This document shows, piece by piece, positions 26,236 to 37,600 of a stretch of DNA of 64,000 bases. Origin of the DNA: Oscillospiraceae bacterium. GTDB taxonomy: Bacteria; Bacillota; Clostridia; Oscillospirales; Ruminococcaceae. Numbering within the stretch: the stretch's first letter is position 1; each line of letters starts with the position of its first letter. Position numbers and translations under genes: made by a program. The stretch spans positions 1 to 64,000 of the forward strand of contig JAFQIY010000072.1 in NCBI GenBank assembly GCA_017415165.1. Direction: 5' to 3'. The notes beneath the pieces are model-generated. The model searched no databases and was not told the DNA's origin. It was given only the letters and a program-made list of their open reading frames with translations.

Positions 26236-26491
26236 AAAAAAATCTCCTTAACTTAATTTTTTAATCGTTAAGAAGATAATGAACACCTATATCAAGTTGG
26301 TTAGAAATGGTTAATTTTCAGTCTGTTTTTGACCGTCCAACTTAAAAAAGGGCGCACTATCCCCATAGCAGGGAAAAATGGAACCTTTCTGCAGTTGTAC
26401 ATTAATCATTTTCCAGAACATAAAATCAACCTCTGAATGTATTTGTTTCTGCGTACTTATGCATTATAGCACGGTTTACACGAATTGTCAA

Positions 26492-26523
26492 GAAAAAACG
26501 GAAGTGCTTGAAGGCACTTCCGT
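26492..26523 (-). terminator. Terminator of the DUF1292 gene
   Basis: ACGGAAGTGC pairs with GCACTTCCGT around TTGAAG. On the minus strand TTTTTTCT follows. Confidence 0.9.
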
Positions 26524-26534
26524 ATGGTACTCAA

Positions 26535-26831
26535 TTATTCGCCGTCGTAAAGCTCGTTAAGACGGTCAAGGAACATATTACCGATCTTTTCGTATTCCTC
26601 ATCGCTGTCGATTGTAACGAGAATTTCTTCGTCGTTTTCATCGTATTCAGCCTTGAGAACAACCAGCTCAGCGTCAGCTTCGAGTTCCTTTGTAGGGTCT
26701 TCATAATAAGGTACGAGAGCGTAGTAGCGTTCACCGTCAACTTCGAGAGTGTCAAGCATTTCAAACTGCTGCTCAACGCCGTCCTCATCTTCAAGAGTAT
26801 AAAGGTTAGCAGCCATTTCCATATCGTTCAT
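26535..26831 (-). CDS. DUF1292 family protein
   Basis: The 98-residue, strongly acidic protein matches DUF1292 (YrzB-like): an early EDGVEQQFEMLDTLEVDGERYYALVP-type block (residues about 17-42) followed by VVLKAEYDENDEEILVTI. The family is common in Firmicutes, often near the Holliday-junction resolvase gene, and its function is not established. Here it is alone, with its own promoter and terminator. Its promoter spacer shares the 10-mer CAAAAGTTGT with the promoter of the divergent non-coding transcript. Confidence 0.85.
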   Translation of the reverse strand: MNDMEMAANLYTLEDEDGVEQQFEMLDTLEVDGERYYALVPYYEDPTKELEADAELVVLKAEYDENDEEILVTIDSDEEYEKIGNMFLDRLNELYDGE

Positions 26832-26901
26832 AGCAGAATCCTCCTAAAAAATATGATAATGTCAGGTTACGAAGCACACGGCTGCAACACCCAACTATTT
26901 A

Positions 26902-26930
26902 ATTGTACAACTTTTGCACAAAAATGTCAA
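26902..26930 (-). promoter_or_regulatory. Promoter of the DUF1292 gene
   Basis: On the minus strand TTGACA (26925-26930) and TACAAT (26902-26907) are 17 bp apart. CAAAAGTTGT lies just before the -10, as in the divergent promoter at 26990. Confidence 0.75.
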
Positions 26931-26989
26931 GATAGAAAATAAACAAAAATAATGTACAAACACTGTACAGTATTTTGTGTGGAAACCTA

Positions 26990-27018
26990 TTGACAATGCA
27001 CAAAAGTTGTGGTATATT
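26990..27018 (+). promoter_or_regulatory. Promoter of the repetitive non-coding transcript
   Basis: TTGACA (26990-26995) and TATATT (27013-27018) are 17 bp apart. Two copies of TGTACA lie just upstream (26953-26958 and 26964-26969). Transcription should start near 27025 and run through the repeat array. Confidence 0.8.
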
Positions 27019-27463
27019 ATATTCAAGGACAAGGAACAACATAAAACAAGGTTCCAAATCCCAAAGAACTGAAATCGCAAGGGCGAAGAAATTGCAGATT
27101 ATCTTCCGTTCCAGACTGGCGGTAATTCAGAATTTTCTTGGAAAGGTTGGCGAGTCCGATGGCATCAGAACAGTTTATTTCACAGACAGTCCGCAGCGAC
27201 TCGTTTGCAGCTATACTTTAAGAAAATTAAGTTTAACCCGGGAAGTCTAAATGTAAAGCTATAAGCTTCACTTCCAAATTTGATACGATTTGTATAAGAT
27301 TTAAACTTAAAGTATATAACGGGCCGCATCACTAAGCAAAAGCTGTAGGGAGTGCGGTATTTTTGTACCCTGAAAGCAAGCGAAGGTCAATGTGGGTTGT
27401 CTGTAAGCAAAGAATACCCGATGGGTTTTATATAAAACGCTGCAGAAAAAATCTGATTAAAAA

Positions 27464-28170
27464 GGTGAATCCGATGGAGAAATAAGCGTCAGAGATATTT
27501 CAGAAAGAAGTGATGTCTATGACAGCAAGATTAATAATAGGTTTCAATAACCGTGTAATTTAAGTTGATTGGAGTGAGACCACCAAAGCAGTTAACTTTA
27601 CCTTGACCCAAATCTTAATGAAATGAAGGGATGTATATGAAATATACATATCATAATCTGAATATTTGATTACTAACGTAAGGGAGTGAGTCCGACAGGA
27701 CAGGTAAGGCGGCTATAAGCCGATTTCAGATAAAATAAATTAAGAATTTGAGTGATTTTATATGGTAATCAGAATGACTTTATCCCATAAAATCTGAGAA
27801 TACAGGAGTGAGTCCGATGTCATAAACTGAGGCGTATGCCTTCACCGTTAAAATAATTCCGATAGGAGATGGCGGCAAAATGGTAATGATTATGCTGACA
27901 CGAAAGGAATATAAATTTTAAGGAGTGAGTCCAATGGCATAAGTCCATTCTCGATAATGAAATTCCAAACAGGAGATGAACGTTATATGTGGTAATTCAC
28001 ATTATCTCAAAGGAATATGAATTTCAGGGAGTGAGTCCAATGGCTTGAAAGATATCCGCAATAATCTGAAAGGAAGCGGTGTCTATGAAAATGTATCTGA
28101 GTAAACTTAAAATCTGATAAAATGGAGTGAGACCACCAGAACATTCAGCCTAACTAAACTTTACATATAA
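27464..28170 (+). repeat. Seven diverged tandem units opening GGAGTGAGTCC
   Basis: Unit openings are at 27464 (GGTGAATCC), 27571 (GGAGTGAGACCACC), 27683, 27805, 27922, 28028 (all GGAGTGAGTCC) and 28124 (GGAGTGAGACCACC, last and partial). Spacing is 107, 112, 122, 117, 106 and 96 nt. A degenerate opening (GGTTGGCGAGTCCGATGGC) lies at 27145. Each full unit has a second conserved spot about 50-80 nt later, with a purine-rich GAAG, AGGAG or AAGG stretch followed by ATG. Confidence 0.8.
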
Positions 28171-28172
28171 TT

Positions 28173-28206
28173 GGAACTGTCAGGTCGGCAGTTCCTTTTC
28201 TTTTTG
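28173..28206 (+). terminator. Terminator of the repetitive transcript
   Basis: GGAACTG (28173-28179) pairs with CAGTTCC (28189-28195), followed by TTTTCTTTTT. Confidence 0.9.
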
Positions 28207-28289
28207 GTAAAGATTTTCAAAAAAGCTTGCTTTTGAGCAGTTTTTGTGCAATAATATTCCTTGTAGTATTTTCGAAAGGAATAAAAATT

Positions 28290-29141
28290 ATGAGTTTTTT
28301 TGCAAAAGCCAAGGACAGCATTTTCCTCGTGCTTAAAGGTTCAGCAATCGGTATCGGCAACGCAATTCCAGGTGTAAGCGGCGGCACAATTGCTGTTGTG
28401 ACAAAAATATACGACCGTCTTATAGGTGCAATCACACCTAATATAAAGAAGCTTATCAAAAATATGCCCTTCCTTATTCCTGTAGGAATTGGTATGGTAA
28501 TCGGTATTTTTCTGACTGCAATTGCGCTGGAACAGCTTTTTGAGAATTATAACGTACCTACACAGCTTCTGTTTATGGGACTTATCGTGGGAAGTCTGCC
28601 GCTTGTGCTGAATGAGTGCAAAAAAGAGCAGAAAAAAATCCGTCCGATAAACCTTGTTCCGTTTGCGGTTGGTGTAATATTTATGATTGCACTTCTTTTC
28701 GCTGGCAGCGGAGAGCCTATGTTCAAAGGCGGTGCAATCAGTCTGAGAGATGTCGTGCTTTATATTGTGATGGGATTTATCGCTGCTGTGACAATGATTA
28801 TCCCCGGAGTAAGCGGCTCAATGGTAATGAAAATTTTCGGTGCGTATGACTCTGTAATTTCAGCCGTTGCAAATCTTGAATTTCCCGTGCTTTTCAGCTT
28901 CGGAGCAGGTGTGATAATCGGCGTGTTTGTTGCTGCAAAAATTATCGACGTGCTCATAAAAAAATATCGTCAGGGAATTTACTGCCTGATTATAGGCTTG
29001 ATTATAGGGTCTGTGCCGCATATTTTCCCTGCCGAATTCCGTTTCAATGCGCAGGGAATAATCGGAATAATTCTTTTCTTTGTGGGTGTGGCAATTCCGC
29101 TTCTTATGGAGCGTCCGTTTAAGAAAAAGGAAAATGAATGA
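28290..29141 (+). CDS. DUF368 family membrane protein, likely polyprenyl-phosphate transporter
   Basis: With the ATG at 28290 (GAAAGGA upstream) the protein has 283 residues and about eight helices. The duplicated family motif is clear: GNAIPGVSGGT near the N-terminus and IPGVSGSMVM in the second half. DUF368 proteins, with DedA proteins, have been shown in other bacteria to return undecaprenyl phosphate across the membrane for cell-wall synthesis. An upstream start at 28227 would add 21 residues but overlaps the region just after the non-coding RNA terminator. The gene is monocistronic. Confidence 0.88.
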   Translation: MSFFAKAKDSIFLVLKGSAIGIGNAIPGVSGGTIAVVTKIYDRLIGAITPNIKKLIKNMPFLIPVGIGMVIGIFLTAIALEQLFENYNVPTQLLFMGLIVGSLPLVLNECKKEQKKIRPINLVPFAVGVIFMIALLFAGSGEPMFKGGAISLRDVVLYIVMGFIAAVTMIIPGVSGSMVMKIFGAYDSVISAVANLEFPVLFSFGAGVIIGVFVAAKIIDVLIKKYRQGIYCLIIGLIIGSVPHIFPAEFRFNAQGIIGIILFFVGVAIPLLMERPFKKKENE

Positions 29142-29145
29142 TAAT

Positions 29146-29177
29146 AAGGGTACTGCTAAAAAACAGTACCCTTTTAT
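29146..29177 (+). terminator. Terminator of the DUF368 gene
   Basis: AAGGGTACTG pairs with CAGTACCCTT around an 8-nt A-rich loop, followed by TTATTTTC. Confidence 0.9.
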
Positions 29178-29286
29178 TTTCATAATTTGTTTTACAAAAA
29201 CTAACAGAATTATGACATAAAAAACACAAATTTGAATATATAATGTTTGATTTTTAAGTTATAATATCCCCTGATGAGGTGATAAA

Positions 29287-30624
29287 ATGTCTAAAACAAC
29301 AAATCTTACAGATGGAAAGGTTTCACAGATTCTTCTGAGATTTTTCTTTCCTATGCTGTTTACAAACCTGCTGCAGCAGGTATATACTTTTGCCGACGCC
29401 GCAATTGTCGGAAAGGGTCTTGGCGATAACTCTCTTGCGGCAGTAGGAAATATGACTTCGCTTGCTTTCTTTATAACGGGTTTTTCTATCGGAATAACAA
29501 ACGGCTTCGGTGTAATAATTGCTCAGAATTACGGCAGCAATTCTCCTGACAAGCTTCGGAAAAGCATTGCCGCATCGGTTAAGCTTGCGGCGATTATTGC
29601 TGCGCTGCTGACGGCGGTGGGACTGGTTTTTCTCAAGCCTGTAATGATTGCAATCAATACTTCCGAGGATATTCTGAATGAAAGTCTTGTGTACGGTTAT
29701 ATCATTTTCGGCGGACTTATTACAGCTGTTGCGTACAATATGTGTTCAGGTATACTCCGTGCGCTTGGTGACAGCACAACTCCGTTCAAGGCGATAATCG
29801 TGTCGTCAATTGTAAATGTGGGACTGAACTGTGTTTTCATTTTCGGCTTTGGTACAGGTGTCTGGGGTGCGGCTGTTGCAACAATTATTTCACAGGCACT
29901 TTCTGCAGTTATATGCTTTGCAAGAATAAGACAGATTGATATGATTTCCCTCAGCCGTGAGGATTTTGCACCTGATATGAAGCTTAATGGCGTGCTGCTG
30001 AAAAATGGTATTCCTATGGCGTGTATGAACTCTGTAACTGCGGTGGGAAGTATGATTGTTCAGTCTTACGTCAATGCGCTTGGTGTTGTATACACCTCTG
30101 CATATTCTGTGGGAATAAGATATATCAACCTGCTGATGATACCCTCATTGACAGCAGGTCTGTCAACATCTTCCTTTGCAAGTCAGAATTACGGCGCAGG
30201 AAAATTTCACCGTATAAGAGAGGGCGTAAAAGTAAGCCTTGCAATAGCATTGATTTCGTATGCCTTTGTAGGTGCAGCAATGCTGTTTGCACCCGAATTC
30301 CTTGCTGTGATAATGCTTAACGGCGATGAAGCAATCGGACTTGCGGCAGAATTCCTGCGGATTGTCGGAGCAACATTCTGGATTATAAGTGTAATGTTTG
30401 TTTTCAGAAATGCTGTACAGGGAATGGGATATCCGTTTGTACCGATGTGCTCAGGCGTGCTGGAAATGGTAATGCGAATTGCTGTAATTGTACTGCTTCT
30501 GCCGAAAATCGGATTTGCGGCAACTGCAATTGCGGAAGCGGCAGCCTGGACGGGAGCTCTTCTTATGAATTTCATTGCATATCAGGTGCATATAAAAAGA
30601 AAAGTGAAAACAGTTGAAGAATAA
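29287..30624 (+). CDS. MATE family efflux transporter
   Basis: The 445-residue protein has twelve helices in two bundles of six. The family start LLRFFFPMLFTNLLQQVYTFADAAIVGKGLGDNSLAAVG and the internal NYGS and QNYGAG repeats at equivalent places in the two halves are typical of MATE proteins. They export drugs or metabolites using Na+ or H+ gradients. The DinF/NorM subgroup cannot be settled by eye. A GAGGTG site precedes the ATG. It is convergent with the LacZ gene. Confidence 0.92.
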   Translation: MSKTTNLTDGKVSQILLRFFFPMLFTNLLQQVYTFADAAIVGKGLGDNSLAAVGNMTSLAFFITGFSIGITNGFGVIIAQNYGSNSPDKLRKSIAASVKLAAIIAALLTAVGLVFLKPVMIAINTSEDILNESLVYGYIIFGGLITAVAYNMCSGILRALGDSTTPFKAIIVSSIVNVGLNCVFIFGFGTGVWGAAVATIISQALSAVICFARIRQIDMISLSREDFAPDMKLNGVLLKNGIPMACMNSVTAVGSMIVQSYVNALGVVYTSAYSVGIRYINLLMIPSLTAGLSTSSFASQNYGAGKFHRIREGVKVSLAIALISYAFVGAAMLFAPEFLAVIMLNGDEAIGLAAEFLRIVGATFWIISVMFVFRNAVQGMGYPFVPMCSGVLEMVMRIAVIVLLLPKIGFAATAIAEAAAWTGALLMNFIAYQVHIKRKVKTVEE

Positions 30625-30632
30625 ATTTTAAA

Positions 30633-30656
30633 GTGCTCCGTAAAATTACGGAGCAC
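30633..30656. terminator. Bidirectional terminator, MATE/LacZ
   Basis: GTGCTCCGTA (30633-30642) pairs with TACGGAGCAC (30647-30656) around a 4-nt loop. It sits between convergent genes, with TTTA on both sides. Confidence 0.8.
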
Positions 30657-30660
30657 CGAT

Positions 30661-33681
<3,021 letters not shown>

Positions 33682-33686
33682 TTAAA

Positions 33687-33728
33687 ATTATAATTCTATT
33701 TGACATTCAAGTCAATAAATGATATTAT
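33687..33728. promoter_or_regulatory. Overlapping divergent promoters with a shared dyad
   Basis: The dyad TTGAC-N6-GTCAA (33700-33715) contains both -35 boxes. On the plus strand TTGACA (33700-33705) is 17 bp from TATTAT (33723-33728), for the AraC gene. On the minus strand TTGACT (33710-33715) is 17 bp from TATAAT (33687-33692), for lacZ. One bound protein would cover both -35 elements, so the two genes are probably controlled together. Confidence 0.8.
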
Positions 33729-33766
33729 TAAAATATAACAATATGAACATAAAGGTGAAGAAAATT

Positions 33767-34576
33767 ATGCACTTTTACGATTTTCCCATAATAAGTACCG
33801 AAAGCAAGCTTCCTGTTTATCTTGTCAATATGGGACTTCACGATATGCAGCCCCACATCATCAGGGAAGAAGGCTACAGCTATCATCAGATACTTTACTG
33901 CACCAAGGGCAGCGGCACGTTTCTGTATGAAAATACAAAACATATTATTGCACCGTATACAGCAGTCTTTATTCCAGCAGGCGTCCCGCACGAATATTAC
34001 CCTAACGGAGATGTGTGGGATATTCATTGGGTAGTGCCATCAGGCTATGCAATTGACGAATTGCTTCAGCATATGGGTTTTGACGGACTAAGCTTCTTTG
34101 AACTTGGCGATGTCAAAATGCTGGAGCATCATTTCAGGAAAATGCACGAAGCACTTGCGGGCGATAGAATTTACGGTAATTATCGTGCTTCGGGTTACTT
34201 GTACGATTTTCTCATTGAACTGCACAGACTTGTGACAGAGTCGGGGACGGCTGTTACAGCAAATTCTGCGGTTGTCAGGGCAGTTGACTATATAAATGCA
34301 AATTACACCGAAGAAATAACTATGGAGCAGCTTTGTGAGACAGCAGGCGTGTCAAAGCAGCATATGTGCCGTCTCTTTCGTTCAACGCTTAACTCCCGTC
34401 CTATGGAGTACGCCGCCAAGCGACGTATTCAGGCGGCAAAGGAATTGCTTACCGACACTGACAAAACTGTAGATGAGATTGCCGAAGAAACAGGCTTCTG
34501 CACAGGAAGTTATTTCTGCAAGCTTTTCAGAAGATATGAGGGAATGACTCCGACACAATTCAGAAAAGGCGAATAG
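33767..34576 (+). CDS. AraC family transcriptional regulator
   Basis: With the ATG at 33767 (AAAGGTGAAG upstream) the protein has 269 residues. The N-terminal cupin (AraC_binding; YHQILYCTKGSGTF, then FIPAGVPHEYYP) senses a sugar or related ligand. The C-terminal part holds two helix-turn-helix units (ITMEQLCETAGVSKQHMCRLFR and VDEIAEETGFCTGSYFCKLFR, given here as starts and ends) and the closing GMTPTQFRK. It lies divergent from lacZ and ahead of a GH2 gene, so a galactoside-responsive activator is the likely role. Confidence 0.92.
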   Translation: MHFYDFPIISTESKLPVYLVNMGLHDMQPHIIREEGYSYHQILYCTKGSGTFLYENTKHIIAPYTAVFIPAGVPHEYYPNGDVWDIHWVVPSGYAIDELLQHMGFDGLSFFELGDVKMLEHHFRKMHEALAGDRIYGNYRASGYLYDFLIELHRLVTESGTAVTANSAVVRAVDYINANYTEEITMEQLCETAGVSKQHMCRLFRSTLNSRPMEYAAKRRIQAAKELLTDTDKTVDEIAEETGFCTGSYFCKLFRRYEGMTPTQFRKGE

Positions 34577-34582
34577 CGAGTA

Positions 34583-34611
34583 TTTACAAATTGTTATAAT
34601 AGTGATATAAT
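34583..34611 (+). promoter_or_regulatory. Promoter of the large GH2 gene
   Basis: TTTACA and TATAAT are 17 bp apart, starting 7 bp after the AraC stop codon. The GH2 gene therefore has its own promoter. Confidence 0.75.
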
Positions 34612-34681
34612 AAAAAGGTTAGATGAAAGTCCTGTATATGTTTTTTATAGTATTTAATCAATCAATAAAGGAGAGTGCTTT

Positions 34682-37600
34682 ATGAGCGTAACAAAGCTTA
34701 TCTGCGACGGCTGGGAATTCGTCAAGACTCCCATAGGCACGGAGTATTCCGACAGCCTTGAATGGAAGTCCGTTGACCTTCCGCACGACTGGCTGATTTA
34801 CAACACCAAAAATCTCTACGAAACCTCTACAGGCTGGTACAGAAGAAAGCTTTTCTATACACCTGCCGAGGGCATCGCTGCCCTGCGCTTTGAGGGCGTA
34901 TATATGGACTGCAGGGTTTACGTCAACGGCGAATGTGCAGGTGAGTGGAAGTACGGCTACTCCACCTTTGAATTTGAAATAACCGATTTGCTCAGAGAGG
35001 GCGAAAACCTCATTTCCGTGAGGGTTGACCACCGTGAGCCGAATTCACGCTGGTATTCGGGAGCAGGTATTTTCCGTCCCGTTTATTTCAGACAGTATCC
35101 TGCATGCAGAATTGTTCCCGATGGAATTTACATAAGCGCAGATACCGACGGCAGCGTTACTGTAACAACGGAAACAGAACGTCCTGAGGGTGTTTCCGTT
35201 TGGGGACTCAGGCTTCGTCATACTGTTATTCTTGACGGTGAGGAAATTGTCTCAGTCGAAAAGGATTGCTGTGCCTGCGACAGAAGTTGTATTGACGGAT
35301 ATGTTCTCAACGATAATCGTCTTTACGCTGTAAATGATGACCGTATGAAAATTCCTGCGCCGAAGCTGTGGGATATTGACTCTCCCGTGTTGTACACGCT
35401 TAAAACCGAGCTTGTCAGAAACGGTGAGGTTATTGACTGCGAGGAAAACCGCTTCGGCTTGAGAAAGATTGAATTCACACCTGACAAGGGCTTTTTCCTT
35501 AACGGCAGACACGTCAAGCTTCACGGCTGCTGTGAGCATCACGACCTTGGCGCTCTCGGTGCAGCTGTGAACAGGGCAGCTATCCGCCGTAAGCTTGAAA
35601 AGCTTCGTGTTATGGGAATAAATTCAGTCCGTACAAGCCATAATATGCCTGCTGTTGAGCTTATGGAGCTTGCTGACGAAATGGGCTTTCTTGTTCTTTC
35701 AGAGGGCTTCGATATGTGGGAAATGCCTAAGACAACCTACGACTACGCACGTTTCTTCAAGGAATGGATTGACAAGGACGTTGCTTCGTGGGTTCGCCGT
35801 GACAGAAATCATCCGTCAATTATCGGCTGGAGCGTCGGCAACGAGATTTATGATACCTGTGCAGGTGAGAGGGGACAGGAAATAGCTTCACTTCTTATGA
35901 ACAGGGTGCGCCGTCACGACCCGAGGTGCAACGGCTATGTAACAATCGGCTCAAACTATATGCAGACTGAAAACGCTCAGAAGTGCGCAGACATTGTTAA
36001 GCTTGCAGGCTACAACTATGCTGAAAGGCTTTACAATGAGCACCATAAACAGCATCCCGACTGGCTTATCTACGGCAGTGAAACAGCTTCCGTAATTCAG
36101 AGCCGAGGAATTTATCATTTTCCGCTTTCACAGTCCGTTCTTGCAGACGATAATGAGCAGTGCTCCGCAATAGGAAACTGCTGTACAGGCTGGGGTGCGA
36201 AAAATACTGAGGCTTGTATTATTCCCGACCGTGACGCTGAATTCTGTGCAGGTCAGTTTATATGGACAGGCTTCGATTATATCGGTGAGCCGACGCCGTA
36301 CTCCACCAAGAACAGCTATTTCGGTCAGTACGATACTGCAGGATTCCCTAAGGACAGCGCTTACGTTTTCCGTGCTGAGTGGACAGATTACAAAAAATCT
36401 CCGTTTGTGCATATCTTCCCTTACTGGGATTTTACCGAGGGCGAGGATATTGACATCCGTGTAACCTCAAATGCACCACTTGTCAAGCTGTTCTTCAACG
36501 GCAATGAAATCGGTGCAAAGGAAATTGACCACATCAGAGGCAAGGAGCTTACTCTTGATGTTATTATGAAATATGAACAGGGCGAGCTCCTTGCGGTTGC
36601 TTACGATGAAAACGGAAACGAGATTGCCCGTGATGTGAAGCGTTCCTTCGGCGATACCGCAGAACTCAGGCTTGTTCCCGATAAAACCGAGCTTAAAGCT
36701 GACGGTACAGACCTTATTTTTGTGGATATTTCCGCCTATGACAAGAACGGTGAGCACGTTGCAAACGCTAACAACCGTGTCTTTGTAAATGTAAGCGGCG
36801 CAGGCAGACTTGTGGGTCTTGATAACGGTGACTCAACCGATTATGAGCAGTATAAGGGCACTTCACGCAGACTTTTCTCAGGCAAGCTTCTTGCAATTAT
36901 TGCCGCAAAGAAAACTGCAGGGGACATTGACGTGACCGTAACTTCACCGACACTTCCCGACAGCACATTGAAGCTTAAAGCTGTACCTGCTGAAGTTATT
37001 GAGGGCATTTCCGCACAGGAAGAAAATAAGCCTTGCGAGTTCGACTGCACAGCCGCAGAAAATGATATTCCTGTAAGAAAAATTGCATTTGTCAGTGAAA
37101 GAAAGGTGTTTACTCCTGAGTATAAGGAGCTGACCTTCCGTACAGAGGTTTATCCTGCAAATTCGTCCTACTGTGATGAGATAGAATACCGCATTACAAC
37201 TGTTCTCGGCATTGCCTCAAATCTTGCTGAAATAGTTTCTGTGAAGGGCGGCGCTGTAACTGTACACTGCAAGGGCGACGGCGAATTCTACCTGAGAGCA
37301 CTTTGCAAAAACGGAACTGACAAGTACCACATACTTTCACAGATTAAACTCAGCGGCGAGGGACTCGGTGCAGCGTTCTTTGACCCGTATCAGCTTGTAC
37401 GGGGCGGTCTGCATACTGTTGCAAGCGAAAATATCGGAAACGGTATTCAGCACGGTGCAAAGTTTGCCTATAATTCAAGCTGGTTCGGATTTGAAAATGT
37501 GGATTTCGGTGCTGTGGGCAGCGATACGGTAACCTTCCCGATTTTTGCAAACTGTGCAAATGCAGTGGGCATCAGGGTTTATGACGGTATTCCCAACGAG

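Larger units (their letters stand above)
27025..28206 (+). ncRNA. Large repetitive structured RNA, unassigned
   Basis: About 1.18 kb between a consensus promoter and an intrinsic terminator holds no ordinary gene. The first 400 nt contain a GGAAC/GTTCC hairpin (27033-27055) and a long-range helix in which TATACTTTAAG and AGTTTAA (27212-27236) pair with TTAAACTTAAAGTATA (27301-27316). Inside it is a GGAAGT/ACTTCC stem (27241-27275), and a CCG-CACT/AGTG-CGG stem follows. Then come seven diverged tandem units with GGAGTGAGTCC-like openings. I count about twenty GGA triplets. It could be a protein-sponging RNA, a large ornate RNA, or an array of micro-ORFs. I know no matching family. Confidence 0.65.

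Noticed and set aside
27464..28170. CRISPR array
   Set aside because: Units are 96-122 nt, diverged, and have no constant 25-37-nt repeat with uniform spacers; no cas genes are near.
27025..28206. Insertion sequence remnant or decayed coding gene
   Set aside because: All frames are broken by frequent stops, no transposase-like peptide is visible, and promoter, terminator and pairing arms are intact.
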